Below are positions 10,259 through 19,958 of a DNA stretch of 64,000 bases, piece by piece. Below the pieces are notes generated by a model that did not search any database, had not been told where the DNA came from, and saw only the letters and a list, made by a program, of their open reading frames with translations. The position numbers and the translations under genes are program-made. Positions within the stretch are counted from its first letter, which is position 1, and every line of letters begins with the position of its first letter. Source of the DNA: Phytophthora hibernalis (taxonomy: Eukaryota > Oomycota > Peronosporomycetes > Peronosporales > Peronosporaceae); the NCBI GenBank assembly GCA_012656075.1, contig JAAKBF010000018.1:310001-374000 (forward strand), in the 5' to 3' direction.

Positions 10259-11287
10259 ATGAGCGCCACCGTCGCCGAAGCCGAGAAGCGTACGCAGACG
10301 TACCTGTCCAAGATCGAGAATGGTCAGGCACTGACGGTCACGTCCCTTGCCGCGTTGAGCAAAGAGCTGCCGCGCTTTCGCCAGATTACGGGCAAGGTGC
10401 GCGACGTGTACGTGTTCGAGGACCGCGTGCTGCTCGTGTCGACGGACCGGCAGTCGGCCTTCGACCGCGCGCTGGCCTCGGTGCCCTTCAAGAGCCGCGT
10501 GTTGACGCTCACGAGCGTGTGGTGGTTCCAGCAGACGCAGCACATTGTGCGCAACCACTTGCTAGGGGTGCCGCATCCGTCCGCCATGCTCTGCCGCAAG
10601 TGCGACGTCTTCCCTGTGGAATTCGTGGTGCGTGGCTACATCACCGGCTCCACGAGCACGAGCATGTGGACCAACTACAAGCAGGGTAGCCGTGACTTCT
10701 GCGGCCACAAGCTCGCGGACGGCTACGTGCAGCACCAGAAGCTGCCCGCGAACCTCGTGACGCCCACCACCAAGGACGACGCCCACGACGAGCTTATCTC
10801 GGGTCTCGAGATCGTGAGCAGCGGACGTATGAACCAGGAGCAGTGGGACTTCTGCGAGAAGAAGACGCTCGAGCTCTTTGCGTTCGGCCAGGAGCAGGCG
10901 GCCAAGCGCGGGCTGATTCTTGTGGACACCAAGTACGAGTTTGGCCTGGACCAGGCCACGGGCGAGATCACGCTCATTGACGAGATCCACACGCCCGACT
11001 CGAGCCGCTACTGGCTGGCCGACTCGTACGACGAGCGCATGGCCGCCGGCACATCGCCTGAGAACATTGACAAGGAGTTCCTGCGACTCTGGTTCAAGGA
11101 ACACTGTGACCCGTACAAGGACGCTGTGCTCCCGGACGCCCCCAAGGAGCTCGTGAGCGAGCTGGCTCGCCGCTACATCCTGCTGTACGAGCTCATCACG
11201 GGCTCGCCGTTCGAGTTCCCGGCGCCCGAGGGCAAACCCGAGGACGAACTGGTCGAGGGAGTGCGCAAGGCACTGGTCTCCAACTAG
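10259..11287 (+). CDS. Phosphoribosylaminoimidazole-succinocarboxamide synthase (SAICAR synthetase)
   Basis: A single intact 342-codon exon. The enzyme joins aspartate to CAIR in de novo purine synthesis, using ATP. Family motifs seen in order: GKVRDVYVFEDRVLLVSTDR near residue 44 (nucleotide-binding strand), QSAFDR and the VWWFQQTQHIVRNHL segment, PVEFVVRGYITGSTSTS at about residue 120, GLILVDTKYEFGLD and ITLIDEIHTPDSSRYW. These last two are the substrate- and metal-binding signatures. Length and layout match the monofunctional eukaryotic (Ade1-type) and plant-like enzymes rather than the animal bifunctional form. The start is the first ATG, directly after an initiator-like block. No frame damage is seen. 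Confidence 0.97.
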   Translation: MSATVAEAEKRTQTYLSKIENGQALTVTSLAALSKELPRFRQITGKVRDVYVFEDRVLLVSTDRQSAFDRALASVPFKSRVLTLTSVWWFQQTQHIVRNHLLGVPHPSAMLCRKCDVFPVEFVVRGYITGSTSTSMWTNYKQGSRDFCGHKLADGYVQHQKLPANLVTPTTKDDAHDELISGLEIVSSGRMNQEQWDFCEKKTLELFAFGQEQAAKRGLILVDTKYEFGLDQATGEITLIDEIHTPDSSRYWLADSYDERMAAGTSPENIDKEFLRLWFKEHCDPYKDAVLPDAPKELVSELARRYILLYELITGSPFEFPAPEGKPEDELVEGVRKALVSN

Positions 11288-12262
11288 AGGTGTTGTCTGC
11301 ACCTATTGTCGGCGCAGCAAGACTAGAGAGTGACAACTAGATCCGTCTACGACTTGCGCTGGGAATATTATACATGTACAGCACTTTTTGCTGGTGCTGG
11401 TCGATCTTTCATCATCAATTTTCCGAGGAAACGCTGCCAGCATCTCCATTTTGTCCAAGGACACATGGAGATGTTGCACCGCAACCTTTCGAATTTCCGA
11501 AGCAAGGTTACGGTAATCAAATTCTATCGCCAATTCTTACTTGAGTCGATAATAAAAATCGATAATATCGCCAATTCTTACTTGAGTCGATAATAAAAAA
11601 GTAACTTCGTACTTCGAAGTATTAAACTACCAGAATTTTACAAGCTGATTTTGACATTGCTCGATCGAATCCTATTATAATTGCTGTTTGAAGCCGACAC
11701 AGCGGGTTCTTTTCACATTACATGGACGCATCACCTTCGATTCCCTAATATCTGTGGCGGATATTGAAACCCTTCGACAAGCGGAACACCGTGAAGTTTG
11801 TGATAGTATTATTTCAAACAATATGTTGTTGGTCTTGTGCACTTGCAAGGGTATGCAGCATGCTAGCACACAATACCCGACAACGGTTGTTTGGCACATC
11901 TCGAAATCATTGAGTGTAAAAGGGAGATTGCATTAAGAGACACCGTCACTGTATGAAAGTCGTGACTAACGGCTCTCTTTCCGCTTGGACAAGTCTACTT
12001 ACTGGCAGATTTGAATTGAGCAAGACGATTCTGTAAATCGAATTCGTACTCACCAGTCATTATTTTAATAATGCATTAGAGTCTCAATCTTCTTTCCTGC
12101 CTGCGAACGATGACATTTCAAAGATCGACAGCGGAGGGGCTACGGTTGCCGCTACTATCGCCCCCGCAGGACCAACGGGCAGTACAGACGCCTTCGAGCG
12201 CTGTCCCAGTATTTTTGACGATGGTGGGTATGTGCTAGGCTCTGGTTGCTTCTTTGCGTGCA
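11288..12262. other. AT-rich intergenic region, no gene seen
   Basis: Between SAICAR synthase and the convergent NIPA gene the sequence becomes AT-rich, and only short open frames without motifs occur. The one structure found is the 41-bp tandem duplication listed separately. Confidence 0.5.
11525..11599. repeat. 41-bp tandem duplication
   Basis: The 34 bases beginning TATCGCCAATTCTTACTTGA at 11525-11558 recur exactly at 11566-11599, a period of 41. The repeated segment contains GTCGATAATAAAAA. A recent replication slippage or small duplication event in AT-rich intergenic DNA is the simple explanation. Confidence 0.85.
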
Positions 12263-13372
12263 TCACCGGCACGCCATGGTCTTGAAAAATGAGGCTGTTT
12301 CGCTCGCTCTAGGATTCGGTTCCCATCGAGCCTTAATGTTGCGAGCCTTCTGGCACCGTCGAATAAAGAGCAGCATGCTAGCCGAAGCCCGCAGTCTCCT
12401 TAATGGGCTGAGCTTGTGCATATCACGATGTGCCAGTTTGACCACACCGCTGATTGTGATCATTGCACCCAGCGAGAACATACCGAGCGCGAGCGGCTTC
12501 ATATGCGCAAACTCTTTAAAGTAGACACCACCGCCGATGATGGACACCGAGATGAAGAAACACTGGAAGACAGGCACCACGAACACGGCATCGAACTTTT
12601 GCAGGCCGTGAGCGAGCCAGTGAATCTGCAGGAATACACACGATAGCATGCTCAAGGTGATGGCATAGGCTTCGAACGCGTCAAATTGGTTGTCGCCCTC
12701 AATTGTTGTCTTCATGAGCTCAGCCATAGACTTGGCGAACAGCACGGACTGTGCGCCGAATATACCCGATAACGCAGGATAGCTCACTGAATGCAACTTG
12801 GCGTAGCGCGTGTACTCCGGCGAACTCCTTCCTTTCTCCTTGAGCAGGCGCTCTATCCTGCGCGTCAGCAAATAAAGTACAACGCACGATACCCCCATAA
12901 GAGTCGCGTACACAGCAAAGAGCGGTTCGCGATACAGAGCGACAAGCTCGTGCACCGTGTAGCACGCACTCTCCTTCTCGGCAAAGGTGGCGACCACGAT
13001 GATGCCTAACAGCACGAGCGCTGTGCCAATTGCGTCAGATTTTGTAAACTTCTCCTTGAGAAACAGCGACGCGAAAACAACATTGGCCACCATGGTCGAC
13101 CCTCCAACGGGCGTGGCCAGCGACTGCGGCAGGAAACCAAGCGCAACGAAGTCCAGGCCGCTGCCGCCCACCACAAGCAGCAACCCGATCACCCACAGTG
13201 GCTGGCGAAAGTAGCCGCGTTTAGAGCTGACGGTGCGGGCCTTGGATTCACGCATGAAGGAGAACTTCTGCAGGTTCACGCCCATGTTGGTACAGATGGA
13301 GCCGACGATGGTAAGGATCACGCCCACATACCACAGACTGCTGGCCTTGTTTTCGTTCTCGCCGCAGCCCAT
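12263..13372 (-). CDS. NIPA-family magnesium transporter-like membrane protein
   Basis: An intact single-exon gene of 369 codons from the ATG at 13372; the frame stays open upstream but without another ATG. The protein shows about nine hydrophobic segments. Family features include an N-terminal WYVGVILTIVGSICTNMGVNLQK, the motif GLDFVALGFLPQSLATPVGG and SLFLKEKFTKSDAIGTALVLLG. These are the conserved helix 2-4 signatures of NIPA/DUF803 proteins related to EamA transporters. Later helices contain SGIFGAQSVLFAKSMAEL and VVPVFQCFFISVSIIGGGVYF, also characteristic. NIPA proteins move magnesium or other divalent cations across plasma or endosomal membranes. The cytosolic C-terminus is basic. A TATAAATAT element lies about 75 bases upstream on the minus strand. 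Confidence 0.9.
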   Translation of the reverse strand: MGCGENENKASSLWYVGVILTIVGSICTNMGVNLQKFSFMRESKARTVSSKRGYFRQPLWVIGLLLVVGGSGLDFVALGFLPQSLATPVGGSTMVANVVFASLFLKEKFTKSDAIGTALVLLGIIVVATFAEKESACYTVHELVALYREPLFAVYATLMGVSCVVLYLLTRRIERLLKEKGRSSPEYTRYAKLHSVSYPALSGIFGAQSVLFAKSMAELMKTTIEGDNQFDAFEAYAITLSMLSCVFLQIHWLAHGLQKFDAVFVVPVFQCFFISVSIIGGGVYFKEFAHMKPLALGMFSLGAMITISGVVKLAHRDMHKLSPLRRLRASASMLLFIRRCQKARNIKARWEPNPRASETASFFKTMACR

Positions 13373-13956
13373 TGCTTCCTTTAACAGCACTTCCACACCA
13401 CGGACTCGGTTGTTGTGCTCCAACACTGTTCCTGACCCCAGCCCATATTTATAGCGATGAGTGTCATCCGACAATAGTTCTGATCAAGGCAGTAATCTCT
13501 TGAAGTTTGTATGTTCCAAGTTGAAGTGGATGTAGCCACCAAAATGGCTACAAGATCGCCGGTCTCAAAATTAAAGCATGGACTGCCGATGAGAAGTACT
13601 GAGCTAAGCGAAGTGTCGCTACATGTAGTATAACTTTGGAACGGGAGAGCACCGCCAAATTTCCGCTGCATGAAACGCTGAGGTCCTCAGCCTGAGGAGG
13701 CATGCCCTTGGAAGGGCCCCTACAGTTTGCGGACTGCTTCACCACTTGAGAAACAACAGCGCGTCAAGGCTGCGTTATTGTTCTACATGTAGATCTTCCC
13801 ACTGCATTGGATTTCTGCTGCTTATTTATCTCACTTAGCTGACTTCTAACAACTGCTTGGCCGATGCTGCTCTCGCATCGACTCAACATGTACCTTGCAT
13901 GGCGGGCAGCTCGCTTAACACTACACTACGACATCAACTACTACTGCACTCCAGCT
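13373..13956. other. Divergent/convergent spacer, no gene seen
   Basis: This stretch holds the NIPA promoter and the 3' flank of the RWP-RK gene. Open frames on the minus strand (13745-13548 and 13671-13381) have no recognisable content. Confidence 0.4.
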
Positions 13957-14820
13957 TCAACACAGAATGGACTGCAGCGACATGGGCATGCTGGCTCGAC
14001 GGGTGTTGATCCGCTGGGCGGACGGTCCGGGCGCACCATTATCAGTCGTCCAATCCTGTTTCACGGGTTCAGTAGCCATCGGCGACGCACCAGCGCCATT
14101 CGCGCCCTCCTCGTCATCGGACAGGGCGTTGCGGGTCGTTGTCGCCGCTTTCTTGCGGCTCTTGGCGCGGTTGCCGCGCTTGACCATCTCTTCCGTGGCA
14201 GGCGAGGCCAGGCGTCCCGCCGAGATGCCCTTGGCTGCAGTGTTGGGATCCTGCATGATGCATTCGAGCGTGTACTCGAAGGCCGCGATCTTCTTGGCGA
14301 TGTACTCCTTGTTGGTGCCTTTAGCCACGCCCAGCGACTCGCGCAGCATGTCGATGCTCTTCTGCAAGCTGCGGATCTGGCGGTGCGGCCAGCGTTGGAT
14401 GCCATGGCGACGGCAGATCTTCTTGAGCAGCGTTGCACAGATGCCGAACTTGCGCGCGACGGCGGCGATGGGCATGTTGAAGCACGCGCGCAGATCTTCG
14501 AGCTGCACCACCGGGCCGTAGCGTTTATTGCTACCTCGAGGAGTGGCGGCGAGGGATCTCGAGGGAGACGCTGCTGTTGGATGCAATGGCAGCTTGTAGG
14601 CCATGGGGCTCACGGAGCTGAAGGCGTCGAAGTTGAAGACGTCGGCAGGACTCGTAGCTTCTGAAGGTGGAGAGGGTGGAGTCACCTCAACAGAGAGACC
14701 GGCCATCTTGTCCCGGTAGCTGGGAAGCGACTGCGGCTCGAGCTTGACGGGACTGTACCCCTTGAGCGACATGAGGATCTCGCCCATGAGCATATCGTCG
14801 ACACTGAGTGATGTAGCCAT
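13957..14820 (-). CDS. RWP-RK domain transcription regulator
   Basis: An intact single-exon gene of 287 codons. Residues about 95-155 form the RWP-RK domain: LEDLRACFNMPIAAVARKFG, then CATLLKKICRRHGIQRWPHR and QIRSLQKSIDMLRESLG. The invariant RWPxR core and the preceding helix-turn-helix-like helices are complete. RWP-RK proteins are DNA-binding regulators, known in plants for nitrogen and gamete control; oomycetes have an expanded set of unknown target. The N-terminus is acidic/Ser-Pro-rich (likely activation region) and the C-terminal part has a basic patch (KRGNRAKSRKK) usable as a nuclear signal. The start is the first ATG in the frame. No intron is apparent. Confidence 0.92.
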   Translation of the reverse strand: MATSLSVDDMLMGEILMSLKGYSPVKLEPQSLPSYRDKMAGLSVEVTPPSPPSEATSPADVFNFDAFSSVSPMAYKLPLHPTAASPSRSLAATPRGSNKRYGPVVQLEDLRACFNMPIAAVARKFGICATLLKKICRRHGIQRWPHRQIRSLQKSIDMLRESLGVAKGTNKEYIAKKIAAFEYTLECIMQDPNTAAKGISAGRLASPATEEMVKRGNRAKSRKKAATTTRNALSDDEEGANGAGASPMATEPVKQDWTTDNGAPGPSAQRINTRRASMPMSLQSILC

Positions 14821-15720
14821 TGTGACAGTGCAATGAGGAACTCTTCTTCTCGGGGTGTAGATGCGCGAGACGCGGCAGATAGCGTTATGAACGACTCATG
14901 TAGCTGTCCATTGTGGCGACCAGGTGGGCGGGAATCGAGTGGCGCGTGTGCATAGCTTCCATTTTTCCAGTTTCACTGGGTTTCACTATGTGCGTGGGAA
15001 CAGACACTAAACTTCAAAAACCTCCGAGATTTCATGTCGGACGCGCTTTGCCCACCAGGCGGATCAGACACATACAAAAACAGGTTTAGATGCCTGTGAG
15101 ATTCGATTGCCAAGGGGTGAAGGGATCGTGGCGCTGCACCCCATCCCTTCGCATCCCTTCGCGGTCCTTGGCGCGACCTTCGTGCGACATCGCGCCCCTT
15201 CGGACACGCGGAGAGATCTTTGCCGCAGCTGCTTCCCGAAACACTCGCCAAGGATGTCTCGGCCGCTACTCGGCAATATCTGGCCATCTATTGCCCCCTT
15301 CCTCATCTGCACGAACTGGACCAATATCTATTTGCCAGGGCGGGCTTATTCCTCTAGTCGACCGACCGACGGAGGGGAGGCATTGCCGGCGTCGGGCTCC
15401 GATGATCTTTGGTCAGTCTGAGACAAAGCTGAGCTGGATTGACGCCACATCGGCGGGAGCTCTCCCGATTGGCCAAAAGACGTTTTGGCGAATGGCGTGC
15501 GGCCGAGTCTTGCGTGTCAGCTGAATGCATTTCGTCAATCGGGGCAACTTCAATGCGGACACTTCTGGATACCGTTCGACGGTCTCCGCAACGAAAAAGG
15601 CAAGTAAAATATATTGATCGCTGATATCATTACGAATACTCAGCAACTTTTACGAAGGTGGTCTGGTGAGCGCAAGACTGTCTTGAAGACACGCCTCCAT
15701 CTTGTTATTAGCAGTAGTCA
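14821..15720. other. Intergenic region, no supported gene
   Basis: Only overlapping short frames occur on both strands. A small direct repeat CATCCCTTCG lies near 15142-15165. The region separates the RWP-RK promoter from the 3' end of the inverted Gly-rich paralogue. Confidence 0.4.
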
Positions 15721-16230
15721 TCAACAGTAGTAGAGACCTCCGTATGGCATGCCGAGACCGCAGCCGCCCCCGTAGAGACCGGCGCCGAAGAGGGTCCAGT
15801 AGTGGAGCGGGTAGGCCCATCCAGGGACGCCGCCGCAGCGGAAGCCGAAGCGGTAGGGTCCGAAGCCTCCCCAGTTGCCCCAGCCACCGAGGCCCCAGCC
15901 GCCGTAGCCGCCGCCATAACCGCCGTAGCCACCACCAAGACCCCATCCGTAGCCCTCGTGCTTGTCGCCGTTCGCGTCGTGGTGCTTGGCCTCCATGGCC
16001 TCCAACGCCTCCTTGGCGCCGGCAGGTTGGTCGATGTTCTCGACGGTGCCCGTGAACTCGACGCCGTCGGGAAGGGTGGCGCTCTGAGCCACTTCGAGCG
16101 CCTTGGACGGCGACAGCACAGCCACGGCTGTCGACGGGGTTGCGACGGCGACTTCAGCTCCGGCACTCGCGCCGGCAACGACGTTGGTCATGGCAACGAT
16201 GGCAGTGATGGCGATGGCGGCGAACTTCAT
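15721..16230 (-). CDS. Secreted Gly/Tyr/Trp-rich protein, inverted paralogue
   Basis: A 169-residue product, closely related to the two tandem copies at the window start. It has the same signal peptide with one extra Ala (MKFAAIAITAIVAMTNVVAG), the same EALEAMEAKHHDANGDKHEG spacer and GGYGGYGGGYGGW domain. It lacks three or four residues in the central WGNWGG region and ends ...MPYGGLYYC. The clean stop after a terminal Cys makes this the best guide to the ancestral C-terminus. Homology continues through the upstream leader to about base 16440 and then stops abruptly where sequence related to an ankyrin-gene 3' flank begins. The copy sits some 14 kb from the tandem pair in opposite orientation. 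Confidence 0.85.
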   Translation of the reverse strand: MKFAAIAITAIVAMTNVVAGASAGAEVAVATPSTAVAVLSPSKALEVAQSATLPDGVEFTGTVENIDQPAGAKEALEAMEAKHHDANGDKHEGYGWGLGGGYGGYGGGYGGWGLGGWGNWGGFGPYRFGFRCGGVPGWAYPLHYWTLFGAGLYGGGCGLGMPYGGLYYC

Positions 16231-16449
16231 GGTGTTTGGAAGGTTGGTTGGTGGTGGGGTGGTTCCGCTGTGGGAGGCAAGTCGTGTTGTGACGAGTGGA
16301 TAGGCGGCGGGTTGGACGGCGTTTAGTGTCCTCCGCGGCCGTCTAGTTCTGTGCGAGATCGTTGGCGACCATCTTTCGTCACTGCTTGATGGTAACAACC
16401 GCGCGGACAACGCCGTTGCTGTCGCTGTCCGTCTATCTGGCTGTTTGCC

Positions 16450-16570
16450 TCTCGGCTATAAAAAATGACGTTGATGGAATGACGTTGCGTCTTGGTGCTT
16501 CTTAAACTGAAGTCTTCATTTCTCAATTCGGTTCCGTCACTCGCTTTGCAGTCCTTAAGCATGAAAAAGC
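16450..16570 (-). repeat. Inverted copy of the ankyrin gene 3' end
   Basis: Read on the minus strand, this segment matches 18703-18830 on the plus strand. A run of about 46 identical bases starting CTTAAGGACTGCAAAGCGAG is followed by aligned blocks (AAGCACCAAGACGCAAC and TATAGCCG) with small indels. The plus-strand copy includes the last codons and stop of the ankyrin gene. The two form inverted repeats of about 120 bp flanking that gene. It may be the terminal repeat of an element or the remains of an inverted neighbouring paralogue; the degenerate coding tail favours the latter. Confidence 0.8.
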
Positions 16571-16680
16571 CAAGTATCCGTGATGGATGGAAAACACTCT
16601 TTTTCAAGAAAGGTGACTGATTAAATCGGCTTCGCAATAGTTCATAGCGACCCACATACCATTGTTCAGTCTTCGTTGCA

Positions 16681-18717
16681 ATGAAGAAAACGACGTTCCG
16701 CACTGCGACTAGACTTGTGTATGACCACTGCTTTTCGGCAAAAGATGGCCAACTTCCGCACGTAAAACACCGTATTGACGCATTCCTTGGTACATTCTGG
16801 GACCTAGCAGCGTTCAATATTGCATGTGAGGGCGGTGCATCCAAACATACTCTCGATTTTTTACTAGAGCGGACAGCACCAGTTTGGAAAGATGCGGTTA
16901 AAGCAGCAGCACGGGGAGGACACTTGTACTGGATGAGCGAACGTCAAGATGGACGTGGGCCATGGATAGCAGATTTCGACGACACATTGGAAATCGCAGC
17001 CACACATGGTCATCTTGCTGTTGTCAAGTGGCTACATGAACGTGGTATCGATACGATGGTAAGATGGCGCATGGGAAAGTCTTCTCCTAGGTACTATGAA
17101 GCTGCGTGGAAATATGATCACGATATGGTCGAAGTACTTGCATTTGCAGCTCAAAACGGTAATTTGGAGGTTGTGAAATGGCTGATTAGTGTTGCAGAAG
17201 ACACGGAACCAGCACGGACAATCGGCGAAGCGGCAATGCATGGACATTTGGATGTTGTAAAGTGGCTGCATACTGATCATGGTTCGGTGTGTTCGAGTTG
17301 GGGAATGGATAATGCGGCTAAGAACGGACACTTTGAGGTGGTAAAATGGCTGAGCGACAACCAAAGCGTGATATGCACAACAGACGCAATGGATGGAGCG
17401 GCTGAAAATGGTCATTTTGTGATAGTCAAATGGCTGGGCGAAAAACGATTCTGGGGTTCCGATAAAGTATTGTATTGGGCTGCAAACAATGGCCATATTG
17501 AGATTGTCAAGTGGCTTTACGAACAGCTATCTACCACAAATTGGAGCAGCATTTGCTGCCAAAAGTGGTCATCTAGAAGTGCTCCAATGGCTCAACGAAC
17601 GTTTTCCGATTTTCTTCTCGTGTCATGACATGGATGCCGCTGCTAAAACGGGTCACTTATATGTGGTTAGATGGCTTCATGAACATCGCAACGAAGGATG
17701 TACAGATAATGCGCCATGTTACGCGGCAATGTATTGATATTCTTCAGTTTCTTCACACGCACTACTCGGAAAAGTTTTCGCGACGTGTAATGGATGAAGC
17801 AGCACATGAGGGTCATCTCTAGATAATCAAGTGGCTGCATCTGAATCGACACGAAGGGTGTTCAGCACGAGCTATGAACCGAGCTGCTATCAAGGGCCAT
17901 CTCAACGTAGTACTTTGGCTGCTCGAACATAGGAACGAGGGATTTCCTGGTGATGCGATGTCTACCGCTCAAAATGTCGAGGTTCTTTGCCGTTTTGACG
18001 ATCTACAGAAGTATACTCCCTCCAATTTTCAAAATCGTGACAACCAAGAACTTGAAATGCTGAAAAGGGTTTTCAAGGAGAAACCAGTTTTTTCAGGGAT
18101 GTCTGCGGTGTTTGGCGGAGATTGCCATTAAAAGAGACAACTTGAATATCTTGAGTTGGTTGAAACAGTTTGGACTACGACTACTCACGACGACGCCAAT
18201 TTGTGATGCTATCCGTCGAGGTGACTTAAATGACTTAAAGTTGCTGCAATGGTTTCATCAGAATGAATTCGACATCAAAGATCCCGATCGACTCGAGTTA
18301 GCAATCAATAAGGGACATCTTAACGTAGCTCGTTGGCTATCAAATCACGGATACGACATTAATTCTTCAGGATTGATCGAGACAGCAGCGAAAACCAGTG
18401 TTTCGTTGATGAGGTGGCTTGTCGAGTCAAGACCCATGCTTGATTTGACTACAGCAACAATGCTGGCTAATAAGTACAGACACGTGGAAGTAGTGTGGTG
18501 GCTTTCTGAATCGGACCGTGTTCACCTTGTATTGGAGTTTTTACGTGAACACAAACGCAAACTGTTGTGGTGGGTGCTGATGCACACGCGCTTTCAAAAC
18601 GAAGCTTCACGAGATGCTATTCGCGATGCCATTTTGCATGCACCCGATAGTGTGCGTGACTGGATCAAAACACACATTAGTGCGTCAGAGGTGTGCAGTT
18701 GGTGCTTTCATGCTTAA
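16681..18717 (+). pseudogene. Ankyrin-repeat protein gene, disabled
   Basis: The frame starts at the ATG at 16681 (MKKTTFRTATRLVYDHCFSA) and encodes many units of the form GHLxVVKWLxE...AMDxAAxNGH, the oomycete-type ankyrin repeat. The reading frame changes near 17520, near 17735 and near 18110. An in-frame TAG stands at 17820 where homologous repeats have Glu (GHL-stop-IIKWLH). All repeats remain recognisable across the breaks, so decay is recent. Unlike the conserved genes elsewhere in the window, the shifts here are of the inserted-base type. The 3' end (CSWCFHA then stop) lies inside the inverted repeat that also occurs upstream. This family is large in Phytophthora and its role is unknown. 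Confidence 0.85.
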
Positions 18718-18830
18718 GGACTGCAAAGCGAGTGACGGAACCGAATTGAGAAATGAAGTTTAGATGTAAGTTGTTAAGCACCAAGACGCAACATCTTTCT
18801 ATCAGCTTCGTTTTCTATAGCCGGAAGGTT

Positions 18831-19728
18831 GTGCTTTGAGGGTAATAAAATAATTAAAGAGGTCTATACTGCCGCTGAGCGGTATTGGCATGAACTTGAA
18901 CACGTTTCGCAGTCGCTATGCTGATACCATCGCCCTCCATGGGAATAATCAATCTGTGCCAAGAGATGTCGCACAAGCGTTCGGTACGGCTCACACAGAT
19001 CTGGGCCTTTCGTTGTCAGAATGGCCGCATGCAAGTCGCTTGCCTTGCACAAATTACCTACAGTACCACCTCATATACAGGGATGTTAAGCTTTCTTTAA
19101 TCAAGTTTCTTTTATCTTCTTATAATGCAAAATAAGATCGGTCAGAATAGGTGGGCGACTTCTTTTTCTTCTTTTAATCATACTAGTAGTATTATAGTCA
19201 CTATTTTATGACTTTGCTAAGAATCTTATTTTTGAAAGAGTTCACCCTTGTACGGGGGGTGGAGCGATTTTCGCTGTATTTGATCAGAACGGATCTGTTT
19301 TCAAAGTCAAGTCGAGTATTTTGAACTAGATACTGGCAATCGGATGGAGCTGACAGAGTACTGGCAGATCCATGTTTTCATTAAAAGAAGACCGCTTGAT
19401 TTCTTTTTTATCTTCTTTTAATCAAAAGAAGATTTCATTTTTCAGAAGGCTTTCTTTTAACATCCCTGCTCATATACAATTCAGATTTGTGTCTTTGTTC
19501 AAGCTCTGACGTGTGAGGAAAACCATAAATGGGCTGGAGCTACAGTACCTTAAACTGATTCAACTTGATCCATCTGGACGATTTACAGCAACATACAAAA
19601 ACACGCAGCAATATTAGCAACAAGAAGAGTCCTCAAGCAGAATCAGCGCATTTTGAAGCACTGGCAACGCAGAAATACCGGTATAACCCACCCTGGTGAT
19701 TAAAAAATCATTCCGCAACCCTGCATCC
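18831..19728. other. Intergenic region containing a MITE
   Basis: Apart from the MITE at 19078-19468, nothing gene-like is visible. The plus frame at 18890-19135 is cut by the element and has no motif. A poorly conserved AT-rich stretch leads to the orphan exon at 19729. Confidence 0.4.
19078..19468. mobile_element. hAT-type MITE with 8-bp target duplication
   Basis: The element begins CAGGGATGTTAA and ends with the exact reverse complement TTAACATCCCTG. It is flanked by the identical 8-bp duplication CTCATATA at 19070-19077 and 19469-19476. CAGGG ends and 8-bp duplications are the hAT hallmark. At 391 bp with no coding capacity it is a non-autonomous derivative. Internal A/T-rich repeats of CTTCTTTTAATCA type occur near both ends (19162-19180 and 19411-19425) and may be subterminal transposase-binding sites. 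Confidence 0.9.
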
Positions 19729-19815
19729 ATGGCCACCTGTCGCGTGGACGAGGGCGAGCGCCGCGTGGTGCTGTTCATCAATCCGGCATGTCACCTAGAG
19801 GCCGAAGATTTCAAT
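19729..19815 (+). CDS. Orphan first exon of an unidentified gene
   Basis: ATG at 19729 opens 29 codons (MATCRVDEGERRVVLFINPA, then CHLEAEDFN) that end exactly at a strong donor GTAAG at 19816. Codon use is GC-rich and coding-like. No continuing exon is seen downstream; the next sequence on the plus strand is the antisense of the BTB-like gene. It may be the severed 5' end of a gene whose remainder was displaced. Confidence 0.35.
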
Positions 19816-19958
19816 GTAAGTTGCTTTTTTACGCAAATTTAACCGACAAGTAGTTTGCGCGGCGGTAGCGTATCCCAAAATGTTCGGGAGGTTGCAGTAA
19901 CGATTAAAAGTTCCAGCATTGCTCGGCGCAGGCTTCATCGCCTGAATTTTCAATCAAT

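Noticed and set aside
10562..11302. 246-codon minus-strand frame opposite SAICAR synthase
   Set aside because: Antisense shadow of a clearly identified enzyme with biased third positions.
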